Below are positions 1-8,255 of a stretch of 64,000 nucleotides of DNA, piece after piece. Where the stretch lies: contig JAKFDK010000140.1 of the NCBI GenBank assembly GCA_036676195.1, forward strand, positions 1 through 64,000. Reading direction: 5' to 3'. How positions within the stretch are numbered: position 1 is the stretch's first letter; each line of letters begins with the position of its first letter. The stretch comes from JAKFDK01 sp036676195. GTDB lineage: Bacteria; Bacillota; Sulfobacillia; Symbiobacteriales; ZC4RG38. Position numbers and translations under genes: made by a program. The notes beneath the pieces are model-generated. The model worked only from the letters and a program-made list of their open reading frames with translations. It searched no databases and had not been told where the DNA came from.

Positions 1-2
1 AG

Positions 3-746
3 ATGACGAAAAAAGAGTTTGATCTGGCCGTGTTCACTAGCCGCACCCGCGTGGAACAGGCGCTGGAGGCAGCGATGTCCGGACCCAGCCGCCTGGGAGA
101 CGGACCCCTGGGCAAGATTATCCGGGAAGCACTCAGCGAACTGGGGATGTCGGAGACCGAGTTCCACCTGCTGCGTATGCTGCCGGTGGAGGATCTGACG
201 CCGGAGCAGATCCGGATTCTGGTGGCTGTACGGCGGCGGATTCCGATTCCGGCGAATGCCACCCTGGCGAAGACAATGAAGTACGATGACTTCCTGGCGT
301 TGATGGCGAAGGGCGAAGAAGGGACGATTGGCGGCCATGTCGCCCTGGCCGAGCACCTGGAGGGTGCCGTCACGGCCGAGGACTACAAGGACCTGCTTGC
401 CTTACGGACAGTGGAAGATTGGAGCTATGCGAATGAAGATTTCGTGGTTGTCCTACGAGTACCGCTGTCCAAGATGAGACGCCAAAATGAGCAAATGGAG
501 GATCTAGTGCAGATCCCATTCGACGAGCGGTTGGACGGCAAGGGTTACTGGCCAACCAACTATGTCTCCACTCGGAACGGGTATACCGCCTATAAGGGGC
601 GTAGGGTTGTACCTGAATGGCTCCTTAATGGCAGGCGTCGTATTCCAGCCGGAGCCGAAGCCCAGATAATAGGGCGGAACGGTGAGATTCTACAGACGTT
701 TACCTTTAACGGGGCTAAGTGGGTTGGTTCAGGGGGAGGACCGTAG
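3..746 (+). CDS. hypothetical protein, possible small toxin-domain protein
   Basis: A 247-residue protein that I do not recognise with certainty. It begins two bases into the window, so the true start may lie to the left. The N-terminal half is helical and charged. The C-terminal part (about residues 108-240) has Gly-rich GTIGGHVA near 108-114, a hydrophobic FVVVLRVP strand near 147-154, RNGYTAYKGR near 191-200, then VPEWLL (203-208) and IPAGAEAQII (214-223). From memory this layout resembles C-terminal toxin domains of polymorphic toxins, but that is inference. The next gene starts 2 bases after the stop, so the two are translationally coupled, as toxin and immunity genes often are. No signal peptide or membrane segment is visible. 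Confidence 0.6.
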   Translation: MTKKEFDLAVFTSRTRVEQALEAAMSGPSRLGDGPLGKIIREALSELGMSETEFHLLRMLPVEDLTPEQIRILVAVRRRIPIPANATLAKTMKYDDFLALMAKGEEGTIGGHVALAEHLEGAVTAEDYKDLLALRTVEDWSYANEDFVVVLRVPLSKMRRQNEQMEDLVQIPFDERLDGKGYWPTNYVSTRNGYTAYKGRRVVPEWLLNGRRRIPAGAEAQIIGRNGEILQTFTFNGAKWVGSGGGP

Positions 747-747
747 T

Positions 748-1158
748 GTGACAAGATGGAGGGCAAAGTTCAGGGGATGCGTGTTACGAGATGTGAGTTA
801 TGACGACGAGAAGTGCATGTTACTGATAGGTACGACGGACGCACAGATGGCTGCAGAACTAGGCCTGACCGAAGAACTCAAGCCAGGCGAATTCATGGCG
901 TGGGTTCCCTACGACCAGATCGAGTACCGCTGGGAAGAGCACTTCTTCGCAACCTACCAGGGCCACGAGTTCCCCATCACGGGTGAACGGGACGACGAGT
1001 ACTGTCTGGAAACCCCGGACGTAGACCTGGCCTATAAGTTGGGCTTTCGCCGTTACGAGAAGTACCTGTCCGACAAGTGGGTCAAGAAATCCGAAGTTCA
1101 GGTCCGGAAAGAGACCAGAATGTTCACCTGGAATGGTCGCTTCTGGGAAAAGGTTTAA
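748..1158 (+). CDS. hypothetical protein, possible immunity partner
   Basis: About 136 residues, unrecognised. I chose the GTG at 748 because a purine-rich AGGGGGAGGA site ends 7 bases upstream, inside the end of the preceding gene; the longer open frame starting at 682 would overlap that gene. The protein is acidic and aromatic-rich in its middle (WEEHFFATYQGHEF) and ends in MFTWNGRFWEKV, which loosely echoes the TFTFNGAKWV end of the upstream protein, so the two may share a short C-terminal motif. Tight coupling to the upstream gene and its small acidic character would fit an immunity protein. That role is a guess from context only. Confidence 0.6.
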   Translation: MTRWRAKFRGCVLRDVSYDDEKCMLLIGTTDAQMAAELGLTEELKPGEFMAWVPYDQIEYRWEEHFFATYQGHEFPITGERDDEYCLETPDVDLAYKLGFRRYEKYLSDKWVKKSEVQVRKETRMFTWNGRFWEKV

Positions 1159-1338
1159 GCTCAACTGGCCGGAGGGATCGTGGTGTCAAAGCAAACAGGC
1201 GGCCAACAAACAAAAACCGGTATGCGCGGTCTGCGGCTCAAGCTGAGCCCCAGGCCGCTTCTCTTTTCCTTCGCCTGCACGAGTTCCGGCCAGGCGAACA
1301 GGGACAGGGCTCAAACAAGGCTTGCGGAGGTGGGAACC

Positions 1339-2991
1339 ATGGCGGAAAAGCCCGAGACAGCGCGGTGGTTCAAGGTCAACCTGCACCAGTGGGAGCCCCT
1401 TGCCCTCTGCGTGGGCGCCCGGCCCAGCCGGTCAGGTCGGGCGGGGGAATTGGTGCTGCAACTGGTGGACTCAAGGCTGCGGAAAAAGGAGTGGACCGAG
1501 GGGGTATTGACCCCGGGCGACCTGGGCCTGGACGAGGAGAATGCCAGGCAGTTTGTTCTGGCGTTTGCCGGAATCGCCCGTGCTCTGCTGGATGACCTGC
1601 TGCCAGTGCCATCCCCGAACGAGGGCCGGGAAGGGTTCTACGTATCGGCCGGCCCGGTGTCCAGGGACCAGGCGGTGACCGACTTCCGCACCTGTAAACT
1701 GAACCGGGTCGAGTGTGGCCCACTGTTGCCGTGGTGGCGGCGCATCAGCCCGCCGGCATTTACGCCGGCCCCGGAGCAGTTTCGGAAAGCTGCCCAGCGC
1801 CATGCCATCGCCATGGAAGACCTGCTGACCACCTTTACGGCTGCCGCGCCCTACCAGCCGGCTGATGTTCAGCAGGCTGCAGCGGCCATCCGCAACGGCG
1901 CACCCCGCAGCCGGGATCTGGCCCGGGCGGTGGCTGCCCTGTCTGCCGTGCATGCCCTGGGTCTGGTCCCGGACGACGGCCGCCCGGTCGTACCTGACCA
2001 ACTGCCGATGTTGATCATTCGCGATGCCCTGAATAACCAGCGGCGGCTGGCCCTGTTCACCAGTGACCAGACGGCACGGGCTGCCGGGATAGACAAGAAG
2101 GTGGTGATCTTTTCGATGCCGGTGGCAGGTGCGGCCCGCTATGCCCTGGCAGACGAAAGCGACGGCGTCGTACTGGACTATGGGACGGCCCAGGCGCTGA
2201 AAGCAGACAAGGAAGATATCCGGGCACTGATGCTGGAAGCCAGTCTGCCGGAACTGGCGGCGCGGCGGGAATGGTGGACGGTGGGCATGCCACCGGCGAC
2301 GATTCGGGTCCCCGGTACCGCCCGCAACGCCCTGTGCGTTTTCACCTCCGCCGAACAGGCACAGCGCTATGGCCAGGAGAGTGGGATCAACGCCGAGGGC
2401 GCCAGTTGGGTGCCTGCCAGCCACATCAGGGAGACGATCCTGGCCGCCAAGGGGCGGCTGGCCCTGGTGGTGGACATGGGGGCCGCAGACGCCGTGGCCA
2501 TAGAAGGGCAGTATCTGGCCGACTTCTTACGGCTGGTGAGCAGCGAACCGGGCACGGAAGCTCCGGAGACAGACCTGATTGGCCACCTGGCCCAGCTTTG
2601 CGCCGACAACCGCCCGGACCCGCTGAGCGAGCTGGAAAAAGCCGTCGCGCGCAGCCTGGGCCTGGGTAACGCCCCGGAGGTCTGGGGGGCGATGGCGGCC
2701 CTGGAGCAGATCTGGGTCCTTCGAGATCGGGAAGGGAATCTGGTGAGCCTGCAGCCTTACATCGCCCTTTTCACCTCAGCAGCCCATGCCGAGGCGTTCA
2801 TAGCCGAGATCAGGCGGAAGAAGCCCAACCTGCCACCCATCTCCCCTGTGCTCGTACCCGCCAGACCCCTGTTCAAGAGTCTGAGCCCACGGCAACCGGC
2901 GATTGCCATTAACCCGGACTGCGAGCAATCCTGGATCGGGTTGAGTGATACGCTCCCGCAGGTATTGGCGATGGCTGGACTTGCCAGATAG
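1339..2991 (+). CDS. SseB-like repeat protein
   Basis: A 550-residue soluble protein. The ATG at 1339 has a GGAGG 8 bases upstream; the frame stays open to 1180 but lacks a better site there. Three F-T-S motifs lie near residues 240, 335 and 478 (ALFTSDQTARAAG, LCVFTSAEQAQRYG, ALFTSAAHAEAF), the pattern seen at the start of SseB N-terminal domains, so I read it as at least three degenerate SseB-like modules. The N-terminal 240 residues carry a separate helical region. SseB-type proteins are of poorly defined role and are frequent near secreted toxins. No membrane segment or signal is seen. Parts of this gene recur in decayed form at 4903-5800. Confidence 0.65.
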   Translation: MAEKPETARWFKVNLHQWEPLALCVGARPSRSGRAGELVLQLVDSRLRKKEWTEGVLTPGDLGLDEENARQFVLAFAGIARALLDDLLPVPSPNEGREGFYVSAGPVSRDQAVTDFRTCKLNRVECGPLLPWWRRISPPAFTPAPEQFRKAAQRHAIAMEDLLTTFTAAAPYQPADVQQAAAAIRNGAPRSRDLARAVAALSAVHALGLVPDDGRPVVPDQLPMLIIRDALNNQRRLALFTSDQTARAAGIDKKVVIFSMPVAGAARYALADESDGVVLDYGTAQALKADKEDIRALMLEASLPELAARREWWTVGMPPATIRVPGTARNALCVFTSAEQAQRYGQESGINAEGASWVPASHIRETILAAKGRLALVVDMGAADAVAIEGQYLADFLRLVSSEPGTEAPETDLIGHLAQLCADNRPDPLSELEKAVARSLGLGNAPEVWGAMAALEQIWVLRDREGNLVSLQPYIALFTSAAHAEAFIAEIRRKKPNLPPISPVLVPARPLFKSLSPRQPAIAINPDCEQSWIGLSDTLPQVLAMAGLAR

Positions 2992-3036
2992 CCAATACCC
3001 TCCAGTAATCGGGCGGTCCAATTTGTCCCCGAATGG

Positions 3037-3435
3037 GTGGGTGGCGCTTTGAAACCGCTTTTCATGAACCGGAACTGTGTATATTTGTGGACCGGCCAGG
3101 CACTGTCCATGGCGGGGGACTGGGTTCGGGACATGGCCCTCTTGTTTTGGGTCTTCGGTGCCACTGAACACTCCCCTATGGCCCGCGCTGGCATTCTCCT
3201 GGCGCAGCGGGCACCTTCATTGCTGATCAGTCCGCTGGCCGGTGCCGTGGCTGACCGGCTGGATTCACGAAGGCTGCTGCTGTACACGGATCTGGTCCGG
3301 GCCATACTCAGTACTTTGCAGGTCTGGGCCCTGACGGCCAACAACCTGATCGGCGTGTTTGGCCTTTGCGTCTGTTGGGGGCAACGAATCCCTGTGAGTA
3401 GTGATCGCGGTTGGCACGTCCACCGGGCTCGATGA
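3037..3435 (+). pseudogene. truncated MFS exporter, N-terminal fragment
   Basis: Only the first ~110 residues of a major facilitator (MFS_3, macrolide/enterobactin exporter-like) remain. The start LKPLFMNRNCVYLWTGQALS and the following GDWVRDMALLF, then the cytoplasmic loop motif GAVADRLDSRRLLL between helices 2 and 3, are typical of the family, which is normally about 400 residues with 12 membrane helices. Similarity stops near position 3370, where the frame runs into unrelated sequence and ends at 3435. Helices 5-12 are absent from the following DNA, so this is a deletion remnant and not a single frameshift. Confidence 0.7.
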
Positions 3436-3536
3436 GTGGCCGGCGGAACTCCTGATTCCTGGCTATGCAAGCAAACATGATCTAACAAGAGTGTAAGAGC
3501 GGTCCGCTATTCCCAATCCGTACCGCGGGGGCATGA

Positions 3537-3692
3537 ACGGGGATATGGTGGGGCACACACGAACTGGCGACCGCCAGCGGCCAGGCCTGGACCTTCAACG
3601 TGCCGGCGGATGGATGCAACAACCAGCTCACCTTTGTGCTGGAAGGAAGGGACGGCAAGACGCAAACTCAGGCACGTGTCCCCAGAGAGTAG
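3537..3692 (+). pseudogene. orphan C-terminus of a lost protein
   Basis: A short stretch ends at a TAG at 3690 and reads as a plausible protein tail: GQAWTFNVPADGCNNQ followed by LTFVLEGRDGKTQTQARVPRE. Alternating hydrophobic residues suggest a beta-rich, perhaps secreted, domain. The frame is closed upstream by a TGA at 3534, and there is no start codon with a ribosome site. I read it as the remaining 3' end of a deleted gene. The protein family is not recognised. Confidence 0.35.
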
Positions 3693-3729
3693 GGGCGTTT
3701 GTGGGGAAATCCGCCGCGGCGGATGGGCG

Positions 3730-4002
3730 GATGCAGAAGCGGTCGGGGCCGGTGCAGAAAGCGTCGAGGCCGGTGCAGATAGCGTCCGGGCCGGTGCAGA
3801 AAGCGTCCGGGCCGGTGCAGAAACGGTCGGGGTCGGTGCAGAAAGCGTCGGGGTCGATGCAGAAGTGGTCGGGACCGGTACAGAAAACGTCGGGGCCGGT
3901 GCAAAAAGCGTCGGGGCCGGTGCAGAAAGCGTCGGGGCCGGTGTAGAAAGCGTCGGGGCTGGTGCAGAAAGCGTCGGGGCTGGTGCAGAAAGCATCGGGG
4001 CC
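3730..4002 (+). repeat. 13-copy 21-bp tandem repeat
   Basis: Thirteen uninterrupted 21-bp units, each beginning GGTGCAGAAAGCGTCGGG or a close variant, run head to tail from 3730 to 4002. Because 21 is a multiple of 3 and the unit lacks stops, several frames on both strands stay open; one plus frame encodes the heptapeptide G-A-E-S-V-G-A repeated. Units differ by one to four substitutions and no indels. No start codon with a ribosome site clearly feeds any frame, so whether it is translated is unknown. It sits between a broken gene and a minus-strand hypothetical gene and looks like a minisatellite. Confidence 0.9.
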
Positions 4003-4075
4003 GACGATGACAGCTTCCGGTGGAAGGCGGGGGGAAAAAGGGCGAGGGGACGGTGCCACACCGTCCCCTCAACGC

Positions 4076-4609
4076 CTACGTACCGGGCGAGTCCGCCGGC
4101 GGGGCACCCACCGGTCCGCTGTGTTGCTGACCGGCCGCCGCCTCCCGATCCGTGACCGGCTGCCAGGCGTCGGCCTCGGTCCAATTCCCCGCCACGGCGT
4201 ATCCCAACTGCGCATCCCGGACCATCTCGGTTTTCAGGTCGTACCACACATCGTCGCGCAGGATGATCTTGGCCGCTTCGAACAGGGGCTTCAGACCACG
4301 AATCGTCGGCGCTTTGGTGTTGCTTTCGAACTTCAGCTCGTAAACGTTGGGGCCGGAAACCTCGGCTGGAGCGACCAACAGGAAGATTTCCTTATTCACT
4401 TCCCGGAAGACTACGGTGGCCAGGGTCGGTTCCGTCTTGCCGGTTTGGCGCTTAAAGACGTCGGTCAACATGACGTACAGACCGACGTTGCCGACGATGG
4501 TGCCGGGCGCCCCTACCCGTATGCGGGGCGGGTCAGCGTACAACGGAAGCTGGAGCCGTTCGGGGTCAATGCCGATGATCCGTCCTTCGGTGAGTTCCCG
4601 GATCTCCAC
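4076..4609 (-). CDS. hypothetical protein
   Basis: A 177-residue protein not recognised. The GTG start at 4609 is preceded by an AGGAGGGAGAGT ribosome site with about 6 bases of spacing, which is the main evidence that it is real. The first ~140 residues alternate hydrophobic strands and charged turns (VGLYVMLTDVF, ATVVFREVNKEIFLLVAP, VYELKFE), suggesting a compact beta-rich fold. The last ~30 residues are Pro/Ala/Gly-rich and look disordered. There is no signal peptide. It stands alone on the minus strand between the tandem repeat and the decayed SseB-like copy. Confidence 0.6.
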   Translation of the reverse strand: MEIRELTEGRIIGIDPERLQLPLYADPPRIRVGAPGTIVGNVGLYVMLTDVFKRQTGKTEPTLATVVFREVNKEIFLLVAPAEVSGPNVYELKFESNTKAPTIRGLKPLFEAAKIILRDDVWYDLKTEMVRDAQLGYAVAGNWTEADAWQPVTDREAAAGQQHSGPVGAPPADSPGT

Positions 4610-4808
4610 ACTCTCCCTCCTTATCGAGGCGTCAGGGCTAACGGAATCTGTGGCGGTTCAAATCGTTTCATCATTAAATACGAGTGAACCGCCGCCCGGG
4701 TTCGGTATGTCCATGCATCAACTCTTGCGAAATCGATCCCGACTACATCGGTTAGAACCTGGCTTCACCGGTAACCTCCTGCCCGCCGTCTGTGCCGCAG
4801 AGGGGGGC

Positions 4809-4904
4809 TTACAGGATGTCGGCAAAGTTAGGCTGCACAAAATAGAGGTCCAAGCCTTGCGGATCGACGAGAGCCACAAGGGGATACCCGTGGCGTTGGC
4901 TTAT
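4809..4904 (-). pseudogene. orphan C-terminal fragment, minus strand
   Basis: On the minus strand, about 30 codons ending at a TAA at 4809-4811 read QRHGYPLVALVDPQG followed by LDLYFVQPNFADIL. This is a natural-looking protein end that stops exactly where the duplicated SseB-like block begins near 4903. I interpret it as the tail of a gene whose 5' part was replaced when the partial duplicate was inserted. The family is not recognised. Confidence 0.35.
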
Positions 4905-5800
4905 GGTGAACCTGCACCAGTGGGAGCCCCTTGCCCTCTACGTGGGCACACGACCCAGCCGGTCAGGCCGGGCGGGGGAACTGGTGCTGCAACTGGTGGA
5001 CTCACGGCTGCGGAAAAAGGAGTGGACCGAGGGGATCTTGACCCCGGGCGAGCTTGGCCTGAACCAGGAGTACGCCGAGCAGTTCGTCCAGGTGTTTGCT
5101 GGTATGGCCCGTGCTCTGCTGAACGACCTGCTGCAGTGGCCATCCTCGCCTGGGGATCAGCGGGGGCCTACTTGACGGCCGATCAGGTCACCAAGGGCCA
5201 AATCATGACCGACTTCCGCACTTGCACACTGAACCGGATCGTGTTCGGCCCATCGCTGCCGTGGTGACGGCGCATCAGCCCGCCGGCCTTTGCGCCGACC
5301 CCGGAGCAATTCCAGAAAGTCGTGCAGCGCTATGCCACCGTCATGGAAGACATGCTGGAGCGCTATGGCCAGCCGAGTGGGGTCAATGCAGAGGGTGCGA
5401 GTCGGGTGCCCGCCGGGCACATTAAGGAGACGATCCTGGCCGCCAAGGGACGGCTGGCCCTGGTGGTGGACATGGGGGCCCCAGACGCCGTGGCCATAGA
5501 AGGGCAGTATTTGGCCGACTTCTTACGACAGGTGGACAGCGAACCGGGCACGGAAGCTCCGGAGACAGACCTGATTGGCCACCTGGCCCAGCTTTGCGCC
5601 GACAACCGCCCGGACCCGCTGAGCGAGCTGGAAAAAGCCGTCGCCCGTAGTCTGGGCATTGGCAATGCCCCAGAGGTCTGGGGGGCGATGGCGGCTCTGG
5701 AGCAGATCTGGGTCCTTCGGGATCGGGAAGGGAATCTGGTGAGCTTGCAGCCTTACATCGACCTGTTCACCTCGTCGGCCCATGCTGAGGCGTTCGTCTT
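4903..5800 (+). pseudogene. decayed partial copy of the SseB-like gene
   Basis: This segment repeats 1339-2991 at high identity but in pieces. 4911-5136 matches about 1380-1605 and 5190-5350 matches about 1660-1820. The copy then jumps to match about 2364-2808 from 5358 to 5800, so roughly 535 bp are missing internally. It also has a premature TGA near 5172 and another near 5265, and loses similarity after 5800. The last part stays open as a 285-codon frame from 5322, but with an unrelated tail. It is a non-functional segmental duplicate. Confidence 0.8.
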
Positions 5801-6014
5801 AGTTTATCAAACACAGCTGTTTCAGCGGTTGGCGGAGGCGACGCCCCGGATCGTGGTGGCTTGTCACCCGGATGAGTTGGCCGGCTCGCTCAAGCTGTCC
5901 CTGTTCCTTGAGCTGGGCGATGCACAACTTCGCGATACCATTTGGATCGCCCAGGTACTAACTTCCAATCACTCGGTTGGCAGTCTGACTCTATCTGGGT
6001 CCACAATGAATATT

Positions 6015-6044
6015 GCCCCGAGAGCCGCTCTGGAGTCTCGGGGC
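6015..6044. terminator. terminator-like hairpin
   Basis: A 9-bp perfect inverted repeat GCCCCGAGA (6015-6023) and TCTCGGGGC (6036-6044) with a 12-base loop. A modest T-rich stretch follows on the plus strand. It lies between the decayed SseB-like copy and the convergent ATPase remnant, so it may serve either. Apart from this hairpin I see nothing in 5800-6091. Confidence 0.5.
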
Positions 6045-6091
6045 GGTTTATTTCACCCTACCACAGAAGAGGTGAGGAGGTTTTTGGGAGC

Positions 6092-6775
6092 TCAGTCTCC
6101 TTGCGATAAGGCATCCTGGATCCAATCCGTCGGAACGAGGGCTTTGTCGCCCCGCCAGTTTTCGACGATGGCTTCCTGAAAGTCCCCAGTCGGGAGGTTG
6201 GCATGGTCCGTGATAATGATCTGAAAATGAGGGGCAAGAGACTCACAAACCCGAAAGATGAGCCCGAACATCCTTCGCACTGCCTGACGGTCCTCATCCT
6301 TGAGCGCATCCTCAGACCCATGCATATCCTCTTCTTTTTCCGAAGGGAAGTAAACCTGCGTCGGCTGATCCAAGAATAGGAATCGAGGAACAGGGCGCTC
6401 CTTTTGGACGAACAACTTATGTAGGGCCAGAAGAGCGACAAGGTGGTATCCAACCCAGTTTTCACCGCTGCCCATTCGGTCCATCGGGATTGGACGGTCC
6501 TCACGGTCTACCACTAGTGTGAGCCTACTCATGTCCAACCGGACGGGACTGGCGCTATGCTCAAGCTGTAATTCTTTGGCCCATTCCGTCATCTGCAGGC
6601 CGAGACGGTTGAGAAATGAAGCCACCAGTTCCTGCTCCTGGTCCTTAGCCAACAGCCCCCCAAGTCGATTCACCTCTTTCCGGGCGGCGTCGACTGCCAA
6701 TTGCAGTTCCGACATAGGGTCTGTGGCGACTGCGCTCTCAAGGTACAAGCTAATGCGTCCGAGGCCTTTCTCTCG
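6092..6775 (-). pseudogene. C-terminal remnant of a DUF3732-type SMC-like ATPase
   Basis: About 220 residues remain, carrying a signature-like GSGENWVGYHL, a Walker B-type FLFLDQP directly followed by TQVYFP, and an IIITDHA switch region. This combination is typical of the DUF3732 family, Rad50/SMC-like ATPases of normally about 600 or more residues. The Walker A motif and coiled coil are missing: sequence upstream of about 6770 becomes an unrelated integrase end. A TTG at 6748 opens the surviving frame but has no convincing ribosome site. Such ATPases are found in conflict (defence) systems of the ABC-three-component kind; that link is from memory. Base composition here is visibly less GC-rich than the flanking genes, suggesting transfer. 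Confidence 0.65.
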
Positions 6776-7150
6776 ACGGCCGCCAGGTAGTTATCCACTG
6801 CCTGCGCGGCTGCTTTCTTTTGCTGCGGAAGCACGTGTCCATAGGTACCGAGTGTAACCTGAATCTGCGCATGCCCCAACACTTCCTGCAGGACCCGGGC
6901 CTGCACCCCCTGGGCCAGCATCAGCGTGGCTGCTGAGTGCCTCAGATCATGGAACCGGATGCGGGGGCAGCCGGCCCGCTCCAGGATCTTGTGACAGCTC
7001 TGGTGGTGGATGTTCGATGGGTTCAGTGGCGTCCCGACGGTGGTGGTGAGGGTACGGTGCCGGCTGTCAGATCGACATCGGGCCAACGGATGCCGAGAAG
7101 CTCCCCGAGACGAAGGCCCACGGTTACGGCGGCGGCATCGGCACCCACGG
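6765..7150 (-). pseudogene. frameshifted tyrosine recombinase C-terminus
   Basis: On the minus strand the first part (about 7150-7050) reads GLRLGELLGIRWPDVDLTAG, a hallmark of phage-type integrases just before the catalytic region. The frame then changes near 7046 and continues with the catalytic boxes HDLRHSAATLML, LGHAQIQVTL and TYGHVLP (Tyr nucleophile). One frameshift therefore separates the first catalytic Arg from the HxxR...H...Y part, and the N-terminal DNA-binding domains are absent. The 3' end fuses into the ATPase remnant. This is the fossil of an integrated element. Confidence 0.75.
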
Positions 7151-7160
7151 CCGTGTGCTG

Positions 7161-7889
7161 TTACCGTGCCACCAGCAGGCAACCGATCACGACCACACCC
7201 ACCGACAGGGCGGTGTGGAAACGGCTTTCCGAGAGCCGGTTGTTCAGGTAACCGCCCACGTACCCGCCCACGAACAGCAGGGGCAGAGCCGCCAGAACAG
7301 GCTTGAACACCATAATCGGAAATGCACCCAGGCCCCAGATGACGCTCAGCTTGGTCAGGTCGAGCAGGAACACCAGCACCGGGGCGGTGGCGACAAACTG
7401 CTGCTTGGGGAGTCCCAGCGCCAGCAGATAGAGTCCCAACACCAGGCCGCCACCGGTGCTCATTCCATTCAAGAGCCCGCCAATGGCACCAATGACCAGT
7501 CCGTTCCAAAGTGACGGACGCAGCCGAATCGGCTCGGCGCCGACCCGGGCCCGCCAGAGGCGAAACAGGCCGACCGCCACGCTGATCACGCCGATCGCCT
7601 TGCTCACCGGGCCCGCCGGGAGACGGACGATCAAAACGGTACCCATCACCGAAAACAGGAGCGCGGTGGGTGCGATGACTGCCACCGTGCGCCACTGAAC
7701 GTAACGCCAGTACCGTACCAACGCGTCCAGGTTAGCGGTCAGGAGCAGCAGGGCCATGGTGGCAATGGCCACCGGCGGTCCCATGAGGAGGGTGAGGATG
7801 GGGGTGAACAGGATCCCCGCGCCCATCCCCAGGCCCACCTTTATGATACCAGCCAGGAACGCCACCAATGCAGTAATGGCAAAGTACAC
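7161..7889 (-). CDS. TSUP/TauE-SafE family sulfite or organoanion exporter
   Basis: A 242-residue membrane protein with about eight hydrophobic segments. The GTG at 7889 follows a GAGGTGAG site. The N-terminal half opens with VAFLAGIIKVGLGMGAGILFTPIL and the second half repeats a glycine-rich GLVIGAIGGLLNGMSTGGGLVLGLYLL, the two-repeat pattern of the TSUP (TauE/SafE) family, which moves sulfite, sulfoacetate or other small anions across the membrane. Length is normal for the family. It stands alone between the integrase remnant and the divergent binding-protein gene. The substrate cannot be assigned. Confidence 0.85.
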   Translation of the reverse strand: MYFAITALVAFLAGIIKVGLGMGAGILFTPILTLLMGPPVAIATMALLLLTANLDALVRYWRYVQWRTVAVIAPTALLFSVMGTVLIVRLPAGPVSKAIGVISVAVGLFRLWRARVGAEPIRLRPSLWNGLVIGAIGGLLNGMSTGGGLVLGLYLLALGLPKQQFVATAPVLVFLLDLTKLSVIWGLGAFPIMVFKPVLAALPLLFVGGYVGGYLNNRLSESRFHTALSVGVVVIGCLLVAR

Positions 7890-7956
7890 CTGGACTCACC
7901 TCAGTCCCTGACAGAGTGGTCTTCCCTGTCTATCAGCATGACGTTGGCGGGAACTT

Positions 7957-7970
7957 TATTCATATGAATA
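7957..7970. promoter_or_regulatory. 14-bp palindrome in divergent promoter region
   Basis: TATTCATATGAATA is a perfect 14-bp palindrome, 68 bases upstream of the TSUP exporter start, in the AT-rich gap (7890-8255) between two divergent genes. It could be an operator for a dimeric regulator. No other firm element was found in this gap. Confidence 0.4.
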
Positions 7971-8255
7971 CTTTGAGATCAGATGGGCAACATTTGTGAT
8001 TGTCGGAGCTTCTGGCGGTTGTCGGCCGGATTCGGCCACACGCCCGGTGTTGGCGGCTCCTTGCCGCGCCCTTTTGGACCGGATTTGTCGGGTGTAGTCA
8101 AAAAGATTATATCGGAAGGACAAATCTTGCCACAGTAAGTTTCTGAAATAGATGAAATATCCCACTTATGCACTGCGCGTAAATATACAATGTTTTCAGA
8201 TGAAAAAACGAAGGCTCGTCCGGGATCCTGGCCGATCAACAGGGGAGGGGTTGTG

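Noticed and set aside
1471..2424. A 317-codon minus-strand open frame inside the SseB-like gene
   Set aside because: Antisense, without ribosome site or recognisable motif; the plus-strand gene has better support and its decayed copy preserves the plus frame.
3730..4002. The 21-bp array considered as a CRISPR
   Set aside because: Units abut directly with no spacers, are not palindromic, and no cas gene is near.
7152..7695. Extension of the integrase frame upstream over the TSUP gene
   Set aside because: The real TSUP protein occupies this strand in another frame; integrase similarity stops at about 7150.
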